A stretch of DNA of 64,000 nucleotides from Bordetella genomosp. 11 (GTDB taxonomy: Bacteria > Pseudomonadota > Gammaproteobacteria > Burkholderiales > Burkholderiaceae_B), in NCBI RefSeq assembly GCF_002261215.1, contig NZ_NEVS01000004.1:4216001-4280000 (forward strand). The letters are read 5' to 3'. The notes under the pieces are model-generated. The model was not told the origin of the DNA and searched no databases. It was given only the letters and a program-made list of their open reading frames with translations. Shown here one piece after another: positions 52,221-60,342 of the stretch; within the stretch, counting starts at the first letter, position 1, and the number at the start of each line of letters is the position of its first letter. The translations under genes were made by a program, and so were the position numbers.

Positions 52221-53196
52221 ATGAATCAAGAAGCCCTGGCCGACGCGCCAACCACAAATCTGGAGACATTCGACCTGTTCATCGACGGCAAGTACGTGTC
52301 GTCACGCTCCGGCAAGACATTCGGCACCGTGAATCCCTACACCGGCGAGCTTTGGGCCAACGTGCCCGATGCCGACACCGAGGATATCGACCAGGCCGTG
52401 GCGGCCGCGCGCAGGGCCCTGAACGGGCCTTGGGGCAGGATGAGCGGCTTCCAGCGTGCGAAGCTCATGCGCCGCCTGGGCGAACTGGTCGAGCAGAACG
52501 CCGATTGGCTAGCACGCATGGAGGTACGGGACTCCGGCAAGCTGTACCGCGAGATGATCTTCCAGCTGCGTTACCTGCCGGAGTGGTTTAACTATTACTC
52601 GGGCTTGGCAGACAAGATTGAAGGGCGCACGATCCCGACCGACAAGAATAACTTTCTGGTCTACACCCAGCGCAAGCCCGTGGGCGTGGTCGCCGCCATC
52701 ACGCCGTGGAATGCCCCATTGATGCTGATGGTATTCAAGCTGGCACCGGCACTGGCCGCGGGCTGCACCTTCGTGATCAAGCCCTCGGAACATGCACCTG
52801 CCTCCACGCTGGCTTTTGCTCGGCTGGTAGCGGAAGCAGGATTTCCGCCCGGCGTGTTCAATGTGGTAACTAGCATGAACCCCCACATCGGCGCGCATCT
52901 GGCGGGCCACCCAGGTGTGAACAAGGTGGTCTTCACCGGCTCCACCGCTACTGGCCGCGCCGTGGCGCAGGCTGCGGCGACCCAGCTCAATGGCGTCGTG
53001 CTGGAGTTGGGTGGCAAGTCGCCTCAGGTGGTGTTTGATGACGCCGACATTCCGTCGGCCGTCAACGGGGTGATCGCCGGCATTTTCGCTGCCACGGGGC
53101 AGACATGCATGGCGGGCTCCCGGCTGATCGTCCAGCGCAGCATCGCGGACGAGATGGTCCGGCGTATCACCGAGCGGGCCAACACGATCCGCCTAG
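52221..53196 (+). pseudogene. Aldehyde dehydrogenase, truncated by an IS5-family element
   Basis: The first 325 residues of an aldehyde dehydrogenase (usual length about 490). Present are TPWNAPLMLMVFKLAPALAAG, FTGSTATGRAV, the general base in LELGGKSPQVVF and the catalytic cysteine in TGQTCMAGSRL. The last third, including the oligomerisation region and the PFGG motif, is lost at the CTAG in front of the IS at 53197. An in-frame stop occurs within the IS, so a stable protein is unlikely. The gene follows the LysR regulator in the same direction. It is not a duplicate of the one at 51-1511. Confidence 0.9.
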
Positions 53197-53209
53197 GGTG
53201 TGTTAACAA

Positions 53210-53542
53210 TCAAGCCAACCAGATATAGGCACAAGCGAGACTGAGCATGCCAAAGAAGTTACGCGCCAGTTTTTCGTATCGCGTGGCGATGCGGCGAAAC
53301 TGCTTGAGACGACCGAAGAACCGTTCCACCAAATTGCGATCCTTATACACATGACGGTCATACTCTCTTTGCTCCACGCGATTGGCTTTGGGCGGTATAA
53401 CCGCCTCAATATCGCGCTGCGCAAGGTACTCCAGCACATGATTGGCGTCATAGCCTTTGTCTGCCAGCACGGCATCGGCTTCAAACCCTTCTATCAATGC
53501 CTGCGCATGCGTCACATCGCTTACCTGTCCACCACTGAGCAA
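53210..53542 (-). CDS. IS5-family transposase, C-terminal part (OrfB)
   Basis: A 110-residue catalytic part of a DDE transposase: ADAVLADKGYDANHVLEYL carries the second aspartate, and KDRNLVERFFGRLKQFRRIATRYEK the glutamate in the Y-(2)-R-(3)-E-(6)-K-like motif. The frame is open upstream beyond the shown start (through LSTKIHAAVDALGNPLRCLLSGG), reaching the slippage site shared with OrfA. It is therefore normally made as an OrfAB fusion by -1 frameshifting. Confidence 0.9.
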   Translation of the reverse strand: MLSGGQVSDVTHAQALIEGFEADAVLADKGYDANHVLEYLAQRDIEAVIPPKANRVEQREYDRHVYKDRNLVERFFGRLKQFRRIATRYEKLARNFFGMLSLACAYIWLA

Positions 53543-53592
53543 ACAGCGCAGCGGGTTGCCCAGCGCATCGACTGCCGCATGGATTTTGGTAC

Positions 53593-53961
53593 TCAGCCCG
53601 CCTCTGGAGCGTCCAAGGGCTTGATCGCCTGCTTTTTTTGGGCTCCCGCTGCATGTTGGTGGGCTCTGACGATGGTGCTGTCAATCATGAGGGCTTCCAA
53701 ATCCTGGTCCACCCCCAGCACGCTCATGATGCCCAGCCATCTGCCGCGTTTGCACCAACGATTAAAGCGCGTGTATGTGCTGTGCCAGTTGCCCAACTCT
53801 GTGGGCAGATCACGCCAGGGTGAGCCTGTTCGGGCGATCCACAGAACGGCTTCTATAAATCGCCGATTGTCTGCTGCGGTGACTCCGCTGTCGCTGGCTT
53901 TGCCGGGCAACATCGCCTCGATCCTTGCCCATTTGGCGTCACTTAGAAGCTCTCTCGCCAT
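53593..53961 (-). CDS. IS5-family transposase, N-terminal part (OrfA)
   Basis: A 122-residue N-terminal part: LSDAKWARIEAMLPGKASD, ADNRRFIEAVLWIARTGSPWRDLP and the first catalytic aspartate in LEALMIDSTIVRAHQHAAGAQKK. The frame ends shortly after the A7G slippage run, where ribosomes can move back by one base into OrfB. The start MARELLSDAKW is the family start. Both parts are undamaged, so the element is probably active. Confidence 0.9.
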   Translation of the reverse strand: MARELLSDAKWARIEAMLPGKASDSGVTAADNRRFIEAVLWIARTGSPWRDLPTELGNWHSTYTRFNRWCKRGRWLGIMSVLGVDQDLEALMIDSTIVRAHQHAAGAQKKQAIKPLDAPEAG

Positions 53962-54016
53962 TGCACAGATTTGTAGTTTTGCTCCTCAAATCATAGCAAA
54001 CGATTGTTAACACACC

Positions 54017-55432
54017 CTAGGTGCTCTCGGGCGTCTCGGATGAACCGGATGACTGAAGGCGCGTTCCCACGGCCGCGGTGATCAGGGCGATGCCAGCCGC
54101 CACGAACAAGCTGGTGCGCATCCCCGCCATGAAACTGGACGCCTGCGTCAGCAGTGCGCCGAACACCGCCACCGCCAGCGCACCGCCCACTTGGCGGCTG
54201 GTGTTGAACACGCCGCTGGCCGTGCCCGCCAGCGCCGCCGGTACGCTGGACAGCAACACCGCCGTCACCGGCGGCGCAACAAACGGGCCGGCCAGGCCCA
54301 CCAGCACCATCAGCGCGGCGATCCAGGCGACCGGCGCCGACGCCGGCAGTGCTGCCACGGCCGCCAGCCCGACGGCCATGCTCATCAGTCCGCTCACGAT
54401 CATGGTTCGCGCGCCAAAGCGGCGCACCAGCCGCGCACTGAACGGCGTCAGCACGAGCCCAATCAACATCATCGGCAGGAAGGCGATCCCCGTCGCAGGC
54501 GCCGACAGGCCGCGCTGCTGTTGCAAGTACAGGCTCATCACGAACGGCAGACCGAAGTAGCCGACCATGAACGTGAAGCCCACCGCCATGGAAATCCGGG
54601 CATTGCGTGGCGCCAACAGGCCCGAGGGCACCATGGGGTGCGCCCCACGGCGTTGCGACCACACGAAGGCACCCAGCGCCAACAATGCCAGCGCGAAGGC
54701 GAGCCACACCGGCGTTGCACCCAGCCCCTGCGCACCCGCCTCGATGGCCCCGTAGATCAACGCCCCCATGGCGAGTACAGCCGTCATCTGTCCCGCCGCA
54801 TCAAAGGGCGCGGGACGCCGCGGTGACGCTGGTGTGCGCGCCAGGAATATCAGGGTCAGCAGGCCGACGGGAAGATTGATGAAGAAGATCCAGCGCCAGT
54901 CCAGCGAAACCAGCCAGCCACCGATCACCGGGCCGGATGTGGCCGCCACGGAGCCGCCCATGGCCCACAGGGCTACCGCATGACCGCGCCGAACCGGGTC
55001 TGGATACGCCTGGCGGATCAGCGCCATGGAGGCCGGCATCATCGCCGCTGCGCCGACGCCTTGTGCCAGGCGTGCCGCGACCAATACCGCCAGAGTCGGC
55101 GCCCATCCACAGGCCATAGAGGCCACGACGAACACCGCCAGACCGATGCCGAAGGCTCGGCGTGCGCCGATGCGGTCAGCCAGCGCGCCGGCCGAAAGCA
55201 GCAGCGCGCCGAACATCAGCGTGTAGCCATCAACGACCCATTGGAGCCCGTCCACGCTGGCGCCAAGATCGTGGGCCAACGTTGGCAGGGCGACGTTGAC
55301 CACCACCGCATCCAGGGTGATGACGAAGAACCCCAGGAGTGCCGCAGTCAGTGTCGCCTGTGCGCGGCGCCGTTCCGTTGACGCCAAGGCATCCGCTGCA
55401 TGCGTGAACCCACCGCTCGGCTTTAGCGACAT
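54017..55432 (-). CDS. 14-helix MFS drug/metabolite exporter (EmrB/QacA type)
   Basis: A 471-residue member of the DHA2 family. Motif A appears as GALADRIGARRAFGIG, motif C-like glycine/proline signatures as SGPVIGGWLVSLDWRWIFFINLPVG, and DAVVVNVALPTLAHDLG marks helix 1. It would export hydrophobic or aromatic compounds with protons. Its start overlaps the stop of the dehydrogenase gene in TAATG, so it is the last gene of the seven-gene minus-strand operon. Its stop (TAG) lies in the CTAG next to the IS, and the natural C-terminus may therefore have been altered by a few residues. Confidence 0.88.
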   Translation of the reverse strand: MSLKPSGGFTHAADALASTERRRAQATLTAALLGFFVITLDAVVVNVALPTLAHDLGASVDGLQWVVDGYTLMFGALLLSAGALADRIGARRAFGIGLAVFVVASMACGWAPTLAVLVAARLAQGVGAAAMMPASMALIRQAYPDPVRRGHAVALWAMGGSVAATSGPVIGGWLVSLDWRWIFFINLPVGLLTLIFLARTPASPRRPAPFDAAGQMTAVLAMGALIYGAIEAGAQGLGATPVWLAFALALLALGAFVWSQRRGAHPMVPSGLLAPRNARISMAVGFTFMVGYFGLPFVMSLYLQQQRGLSAPATGIAFLPMMLIGLVLTPFSARLVRRFGARTMIVSGLMSMAVGLAAVAALPASAPVAWIAALMVLVGLAGPFVAPPVTAVLLSSVPAALAGTASGVFNTSRQVGGALAVAVFGALLTQASSFMAGMRTSLFVAAGIALITAAVGTRLQSSGSSETPEST

Positions 55433-56448
55433 TACGGCATCAGCAGCGTCTTGATGGCGCGGCGCTCATCCATGGCCTGGTAGCCCTCGGCCACCTGCGC
55501 CAGCGGCAAGGTCAGATCGAACACCTGGCCGGGACGGATCTTGCCATCCAGCGTCAGCCCGATCAGGTTCGGCAGGTACTGGCGCACCGGCGCCGGGCCA
55601 CCGTGCAGATGCACGTGCTCGAAGAACAGTTCCTCGCCCTTGAGTTCTACGCCGTGGGGCACGCCCACGTAGCCCACATGGCCGCCCACGCGCGTGGCAT
55701 GGATGGCCTGCCACAGGGACTCTTGCGTGCCCACGCATTCGATGGTGCAGTCCACGCCCAGCCCTTCGGTCATGTCCTGGATGCGTGCAACACCTTCGTC
55801 GCCGCGCTCTTCCACGATGTCGGTGGCGCCAAAGCTGCGTGCCAGTTGCTGGCGCGCTGCGTGCCGGCTCATGGCGATGATGCGCTCGGCTCCCATTTGC
55901 CTGGCGGACAGCACCGCCAGCAGGCCCACCGCCCCATCGCCCACCACGGCCACCGTGGAGCCGGGCTGAACCTGAGCCGCTGCCGCGCCGAACCAACCCG
56001 TGCCCATCACATCGGACAGAGCCAGCAAGTCAGGCAGCATGGCCTGCGAGGGCATCGACGGGGTGGCGACCAGCGTGCCATCGGCCAGCGGCACGCGCAG
56101 GAGCGGCGCCTGGGCGCCACCGACGAATTCGGCCTGCTGGCAGGACGACTGGTAGCCATGGTTGCAGACCGGGCATGCGTTGTCGGAGGCGAAAAAAGAG
56201 CCGATGACGAACTGGCCGGGCTTGACGCTGCGCACGGCGCTGCCCACATCCTCGACCACGCCGCAATACTCATGGCCCATCGGCATGGGATCGGGCGTGG
56301 ACTGAATGCCCCGGTAGGGCCACAGATCGGAGCCGCACACGCAGGTGGCGGCAATGCGCACGATGGCGTCGGTCGGTTTGAGAATGGCCGGGTCGGGCCG
56401 CTCCTCGAAGCGGATGTCGCGCGGCCCGTACAGCATGGTGGCTTTCAT
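55432..56448 (-). CDS. Zinc-dependent alcohol dehydrogenase family protein
   Basis: A 338-residue medium-chain dehydrogenase. The catalytic zinc ligands are in CVCGSDLWPYRG and GHEYCGVVEDVG. A structural zinc lobe is only partly conserved (CPVCNHGYQSSC). The NAD(P)-binding motif is VAVVGDGAVGLLAVLSARQ. Such enzymes oxidise alcohols or reduce aldehydes and quinone-like compounds. The start overlaps the cytochrome P460 stop in ATGA, and the stop overlaps the exporter start. In this operon it is one of the few components that are clearly cytoplasmic. Confidence 0.9.
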   Translation of the reverse strand: MKATMLYGPRDIRFEERPDPAILKPTDAIVRIAATCVCGSDLWPYRGIQSTPDPMPMGHEYCGVVEDVGSAVRSVKPGQFVIGSFFASDNACPVCNHGYQSSCQQAEFVGGAQAPLLRVPLADGTLVATPSMPSQAMLPDLLALSDVMGTGWFGAAAAQVQPGSTVAVVGDGAVGLLAVLSARQMGAERIIAMSRHAARQQLARSFGATDIVEERGDEGVARIQDMTEGLGVDCTIECVGTQESLWQAIHATRVGGHVGYVGVPHGVELKGEELFFEHVHLHGGPAPVRQYLPNLIGLTLDGKIRPGQVFDLTLPLAQVAEGYQAMDERRAIKTLLMP

Positions 56449-56933
56449 GGTTGTTTGCTCCCCAACGTTTGCATGCGGGCATAGGTAAAGACGAAGTCAT
56501 TGCGGGCCTGCGGCTTGTGGCAGGCCATGCAGCGGGCCAGGTTTTCGCTGCGGTTGATGCGGCGATCCGGCCCGAAGGACTGGAAGGCCCAGTCCCCGGT
56601 GCGCACGTCCTCTGGCTGCGCATCACCATAGCCAGCCCGCTTTTCCATGGCGATGTAGCGCAGCAGCTTGCCGTCGCGGTAGTCCTCCATGAAAATCACC
56701 GTCCCATCGGGCAACGGCTGGTTCTTGCTGGCAGCCTCGATGGCTTCGCGGCTGGTATAGATTTCCTCGCGCACGTTGCCGCGCTCCACGGTGGCGTAGT
56801 GGACGCCTTGCTTGTAGTTCTCGGGGAACTGCACGGGACTGGATATCTCGCTGGCCCACACCGCCATTCCCAAGGCGGCGCCCCCTGTCAGGCCACCCGC
56901 CCATCCGAGCCGGCGTTGGATGGGGGATGCCAT
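56445..56933 (-). CDS. Cytochrome P460 family protein
   Basis: A 162-residue c-type cytochrome of the P460 family. An N-terminal signal or anchor covers residues 8-28 (LGWAGGLTGGAALGMAVWA). The haem-binding motif C135-M-A-C138-H is in NLARCMACHKPQARNDFVF. The P460 domain lies between (SPVQFPENYKQGVHYATVERG in outline, GTVIFMEDYRDGKLLRYIAMEKRAGYG in outline). Known P460 proteins oxidise hydroxylamine or bind NO; others in the family (cytochrome c'-beta) are gas binders. The gene is two bases behind the CMD-family gene. A haem protein in the periplasm fits a detoxification or redox role of the operon. Confidence 0.85.
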   Translation of the reverse strand: MASPIQRRLGWAGGLTGGAALGMAVWASEISSPVQFPENYKQGVHYATVERGNVREEIYTSREAIEAASKNQPLPDGTVIFMEDYRDGKLLRYIAMEKRAGYGDAQPEDVRTGDWAFQSFGPDRRINRSENLARCMACHKPQARNDFVFTYARMQTLGSKQP

Positions 56934-56935
56934 GT

Positions 56936-57727
56936 TCACTTCCCCTTCGTGGTCGCCAGATGGCGATCCAATGCCGCGCTCGCACGGCGAGCCATTTCGG
57001 CATCCACTCGCGCAGCCAGCACCTGGGTGAGTTGCCGCAATTGACCGGCCGTGAGGCCCACGTTCATGCTGATGCGCATGTGCGCCTGCAGTTGCGAATC
57101 GGCCCCGGGCAGTGCCGAGAGCATGCCCACGGTGGCCAGCTCGCGGCTTTGCCAATCGAGGTTGTCCCGCTCGAAGATGTCGCCGAACAGGTGGGTGCGC
57201 AGGTACTCGTTCGCCGTCGGCGCGAAATCGAACAGCGGCCCTTCGACTGGCCCGCCCGACAGCTTGGTCTGGTTGGCCGTGCCCGCGGCCAGCAGTGCGT
57301 CGCCCTTCGGGATGGGGCGGCTGGGCGCGCTGCCCGGCGCATCCTGGATGCCGCGCTGCTTGCGGGCCTCCAGCACCTTCATCAGCTCACCCAGCGCATT
57401 GAGGCTGCGCGGAAAGCCGGCATAGGCGTAGAGTTGCACGAGGATCTCACGGGCGTCGCTCACCGTCATGCCGGCGTCCAACCCTTGGGTGAGCGCGGCA
57501 TTCAGCTTGGCCATGTCGCCTGCGGCGGCAAATGCCGCAATGGGCACGATGGCCTGCTGGCGTGCAGAAAGAGTTTCGGAAGCGCTGGGCGCGCTGGCGG
57601 GTGCTGGGTTCATCGGCTGGGTCTCCTGTGCATGGGATGCGTGGCTCAATGCGGCGGTCAGCGCCAAGGCCAGCACACCGGCACGAGCCCGCGTCCCACG
57701 GTGTTTAGCGTGCGTTGTATTGCTCAT
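56936..57727 (-). CDS. Exported carboxymuconolactone decarboxylase (CMD) family protein
   Basis: A 263-residue protein with two CMD/AhpD-like helical domains: one near residues 60-130 (QQAIVPIAAFAAAGDMAKLNAAL in outline, VSDAREILVQLYAYAGFPRSLNAL in outline) and one near 180-255 (LDWQSRELATVGMLSALPG). Unlike the well-known cytoplasmic members it has a signal peptide (ARAGVLALALTAALSHASHAQE). The C-x-x-C of AhpD is absent, so a peroxidase mechanism of that type is unlikely. The start overlaps the preceding cupin gene by 23 bases, and I chose MSNTTHAKH because it sets the signal peptide at the N-terminus. Confidence 0.87.
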   Translation of the reverse strand: MSNTTHAKHRGTRARAGVLALALTAALSHASHAQETQPMNPAPASAPSASETLSARQQAIVPIAAFAAAGDMAKLNAALTQGLDAGMTVSDAREILVQLYAYAGFPRSLNALGELMKVLEARKQRGIQDAPGSAPSRPIPKGDALLAAGTANQTKLSGGPVEGPLFDFAPTANEYLRTHLFGDIFERDNLDWQSRELATVGMLSALPGADSQLQAHMRISMNVGLTAGQLRQLTQVLAARVDAEMARRASAALDRHLATTKGK

Positions 57728-58199
57728 CGGTGACTTTCTCCATCCATGTGACGTTCTTTCCATCCACCGTGCCGGTGACGGCCAGATGGCTCATGGCCGT
57801 GCCGGGCGCTGCGCCGTGCCAGTGCTTGACGCCGGGCGGGCACCACACGACGTCGCCGGGGCGGATGACCTGCACCGGCTTGCCCCATTCCTGCGTCAGC
57901 CCGACGCCGGAGGTCACGACCAGTCGCTGTCCCGCTGGATGGGTGTGCCAAGCCGAACGCGCGCCGGGCTCGAAAGTGACCAGGCCGCCAGAGGCATTGA
58001 TGTTCTTGTCGGCGGGCCAGACAGGATCGACCCGCACGCGGCCGGTGAAGAATTCGGCGGGGCCAGCAGCCGAGGGCTGGTCCCCCGCGCGCGTGATCTG
58101 CTGCGCATCAGCGGACGTGTTGGCCTGCGGCTCTGCAGCCAAGGCCATCGTGGCCTGCAGAGCGGTCGCGCATAGAGCGAGTTTGAGGAACGAGTGCAT
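57705..58199 (-). CDS. Exported cupin-domain protein (paralogue 1)
   Basis: A 164-residue single-domain cupin with an N-terminal signal peptide (MHSFLKLALCATALQATMALAAEP). The metal-binding histidines are in AWHTHPAGQ and KHWHGAAP. It is clearly homologous to the cupin encoded next (58227-58634): GPAE[FW][11 protein letters not shown][ST]AWH, [VI]RAGDV-like GDVVWCPPG and DGKNV are shared. The difference is location, because this copy is exported and the other is not. Such cupins (YwlB/AraC-cupin-like quercetinase group) bind a metal ion, and substrates are unknown. Confidence 0.87.
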   Translation of the reverse strand: MHSFLKLALCATALQATMALAAEPQANTSADAQQITRAGDQPSAAGPAEFFTGRVRVDPVWPADKNINASGGLVTFEPGARSAWHTHPAGQRLVVTSGVGLTQEWGKPVQVIRPGDVVWCPPGVKHWHGAAPGTAMSHLAVTGTVDGKNVTWMEKVTDEQYNAR

Positions 58200-58226
58200 G
58201 AGTTTCCTTTCCTGAAGTAAGACGGC

Positions 58227-58634
58227 TCAGCCGCGCGGCCCGGCGAGGTACTGATCGTCGGTGACGTGTTCCATCCATTCGACGTTCTTGCCATCCAGGG
58301 CTTCCTGGATCGCGATGTGCGTCATGGCCGTGGTCGGCGAAGCGCCATGCCAGTGCCGATGACCGGGCGGACACCAGATGACATCGCCTGCGCGGATCTC
58401 CACGATGGGCTCGCCCTCGCACTGCGTCCAGCCGCAGCCGGCGGTGACGATCAGCGTCTGCCCCAGCGGATGGCTGTGCCAGGCCGTGCGTGCGCCCGGC
58501 TCGAAGGTGACGGCAGCGCACGACACGCGGGCCGGTGCGGGCGGGTTGTTCAGCGGGTCGATGCGAACCGTGCCGGTGAACCACTCGGCAGGCCCTTTGG
58601 TGGAAGGCTGAGATCCAGCGCGTTTGAGTTCCAT
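58227..58634 (-). CDS. Cytoplasmic cupin-domain protein (paralogue 2)
   Basis: A 135-residue cupin without signal peptide, starting [11 protein letters not shown]. Metal ligands lie in AWHSHPLGQ and RHWHGASP. It is paralogous to the exported cupin immediately downstream; about half the residues are identical by eye. It follows the cyclophilin-like gene by 43 bases. GGAACAGCC is a weak ribosome-binding site. The pair suggests the same reaction in two compartments. Confidence 0.87.
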   Translation of the reverse strand: MELKRAGSQPSTKGPAEWFTGTVRIDPLNNPPAPARVSCAAVTFEPGARTAWHSHPLGQTLIVTAGCGWTQCEGEPIVEIRAGDVIWCPPGHRHWHGASPTTAMTHIAIQEALDGKNVEWMEHVTDDQYLAGPRG

Positions 58635-58677
58635 GGCTGTTCCTTTCAATGTTTGAGGGTGAGCGTTGGCCGGCGCA

Positions 58678-59175
58678 TCAGTCTTTCCCGACGGCCTCGA
58701 TTCGAGCGTTCAACGGGCCGCGGCCACGTAGCACCTGGATGTCGCCTTCGATGCGGCCGAGCTTGACCAAGCCATTGGCATGGCCGAAGCCCTTGTAGAA
58801 GATGGCGAGGTTGCCCCAGGGGGCGTAGTAGGTGATGTCGCCAACGGAAGGTGTGATACCCGCTGGCGCTCCAGCCGTGGAGAGTTTCTTGGGCAACTGC
58901 GCGATCTTTTCGGTAGAGGCGTAGTCCTCCAAGTCCAGCGTCAACGGCAGCAAGCCGAGAAAGTCGCGCGCAGCGGCGTTGTCCTCCAAGGTCGCGGAGA
59001 GCACCTGTCCGTTGATCGTCAAACTGATATTCATCGAGCTGGCTCCTTGATTCGGTGTTGCTGAACGCTGCGCGGGCATGGACCGAGGTGCATCCGTCCC
59101 TTTTTCGGCATGTGCCAGCGTGATTGCCCCCGCCAATGCCAATAGCAAAGCCGCAGATGCGCAGCGAGATCGCAT
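58678..59175 (-). CDS. Exported cyclophilin-like fold protein
   Basis: A 165-residue protein. A signal peptide ([20 protein letters not shown], cleavage after AHA) and a short linker precede a cyclophilin-like beta-barrel of the DUF369/Cyclophil_like group ([56 protein letters not shown]). This family is often found near CMD and cupin genes and has no assigned activity; peptidyl-prolyl isomerase residues are not conserved. The start at 59175 follows a strong AGGAGG. A shorter ATG at 59032 gives the domain without signal peptide and is the start used by cytoplasmic relatives. It is the first gene of the seven-gene operon. Confidence 0.82.
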   Translation of the reverse strand: MRSRCASAALLLALAGAITLAHAEKGTDAPRSMPAQRSATPNQGASSMNISLTINGQVLSATLEDNAAARDFLGLLPLTLDLEDYASTEKIAQLPKKLSTAGAPAGITPSVGDITYYAPWGNLAIFYKGFGHANGLVKLGRIEGDIQVLRGRGPLNARIEAVGKD

Positions 59176-59341
59176 CGGTTTCCTCCTGGTTTGATCGAGG
59201 CCTGCGTTGGCAAATGCGGAACACCCAAGCAGGGTCTCGCTCGTGGCCTGTAATTGCCAAGGAATCCCTCGACAGCTCACTGCCTTTGGCAGGCAATATC
59301 GTCCGTATGGAACTGTAGTGCTCTCTTCATTGGTTTAGAAG

Positions 59342-59362
59342 ACCGTAAAATTGATATACGGT
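59342..59362. promoter_or_regulatory. Inverted repeat operator next to the LysR gene
   Basis: ACCGTA and TACGGT form a perfect 6-base inverted repeat with a nine-base spacer, 19 bases before the LysR start codon. It contains the T-N11-A pattern of LysR boxes. It lies in the divergent promoter region shared with the cyclophilin-like gene and is the best candidate for the regulator's own binding site. Confidence 0.6.
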
Positions 59363-59380
59363 GATGCAAAGGATTCACCA

Positions 59381-60295
59381 ATGGCAAAAGAGAACCTCAA
59401 CGACCTGCAAGCGTTCGTCGCCGTGGCCCGTGAACGCAGCTTCACCCGGGCCGCGGCGCAACTGGGACTGTCCCGCTCTGCGCTGAGCCACGCCATGCTG
59501 GCCCTGGAGGCCCGCTTGGGCGTGCGGCTTCTGACGCGAACCACCCGCAGCGTGTCCACCACGGAGGCCGGCGCGCGGCTGCTGGATGCAGTGGCGCCCC
59601 GACTTGACGAGATCGAACTGGAGTTGGGCTCGCTCAGCGCCATGCGCGACAAGCCAGCCGGCACGGTGCGTATCACGGCGCACGACCACGCCATCTCCAC
59701 CGTCCTCTGGCCTCGGTTGCTGCCGCTGCTGAAGGACTACCCCGACGTCCACGTCGAGTTCAGCGTGGACTATGCGTTCACCGACATCGCGGCGCACCGC
59801 TTCGACGCTGGGGTGCGCATAGGCGACCGCGTGGACAAGGATATGATCGCCGTGCGCATCGCGCCGAATCTGCGCATGGCGGTGGCCGCATCCCCCGAGT
59901 ACCTCGCCGGCAAGCCGCTGCCAGTCACGCCGCATGACTTGACCGACCATCGCTGCATCAATCTACGGCTACCAACCCACGGGGGCCTGTATGCGTGGGA
60001 CTTCGAGAAGGATGGGCAGTCGATCAATGTGCGCGTGGGCGGCCAGACCACGTTCAACAACACCTTCCTGATGCTCCGGGCCGCTTTGGATGGCATGGGC
60101 TTTGCCTTTGTGCCCCTCGACATCATGCAGCCGCACATTGATGAGGGCCGGTTGGTACCGGTGCTGCAGGAGTGGTGGCCGTCGTTTCCGGGCTATCACT
60201 TGTACTACGCGAACCGCAAGCAGATTTCACCGGCGCTTGCGTTGGTGATCGAGGCATTGCGATGGCGTGAAGGCCACGCTGATGCAGTCACATAG
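59381..60295 (+). CDS. LysR-family transcriptional regulator
   Basis: A 304-residue LTTR. The HTH is in LNDLQAFVAVARERSFTRAAAQLGLSRSALSHAMLALE in outline (residues 5-43). The effector domain belongs to the PBP2_CrgA-like group (TVRITAHDHAISTVLWPRLLPLL, RFDAGVRIGDRVDKDMIAVRI, CINLRLPTHGGLYAWDFEKDG). This group often responds to electrophiles, quinones or antibiotics and controls a divergent operon. Here the divergent operon is the cyclophilin-like/cupin/CMD/P460 set. Start at MAKENLNDL, with GGATT weakly complementary to 16S rRNA. Confidence 0.9.
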   Translation: MAKENLNDLQAFVAVARERSFTRAAAQLGLSRSALSHAMLALEARLGVRLLTRTTRSVSTTEAGARLLDAVAPRLDEIELELGSLSAMRDKPAGTVRITAHDHAISTVLWPRLLPLLKDYPDVHVEFSVDYAFTDIAAHRFDAGVRIGDRVDKDMIAVRIAPNLRMAVAASPEYLAGKPLPVTPHDLTDHRCINLRLPTHGGLYAWDFEKDGQSINVRVGGQTTFNNTFLMLRAALDGMGFAFVPLDIMQPHIDEGRLVPVLQEWWPSFPGYHLYYANRKQISPALALVIEALRWREGHADAVT

Positions 60296-60342
60296 TCGCA
60301 TCTAGCCGCGGACCCTCTCTCATCAGGCTTCTCCGAAATGAT

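Larger units (their letters stand above)
53197..54016 (-). mobile_element. IS5-family (IS427-type) insertion sequence, complete, 820 bp
   Basis: Terminal inverted repeats GGTGTGTTAACAAT / ATTGTTAACACACC, flanked on both sides by CTAG (53193-53196 and 54017-54020), a target favoured by this group. Two transposase frames are read on the minus strand in -1 relation, with a run of seven A followed by G as the slippage site (53632-53639). The left side is a truncated gene and the right side an unrelated operon, so the IS may join two segments after a deletion. Confidence 0.92.
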
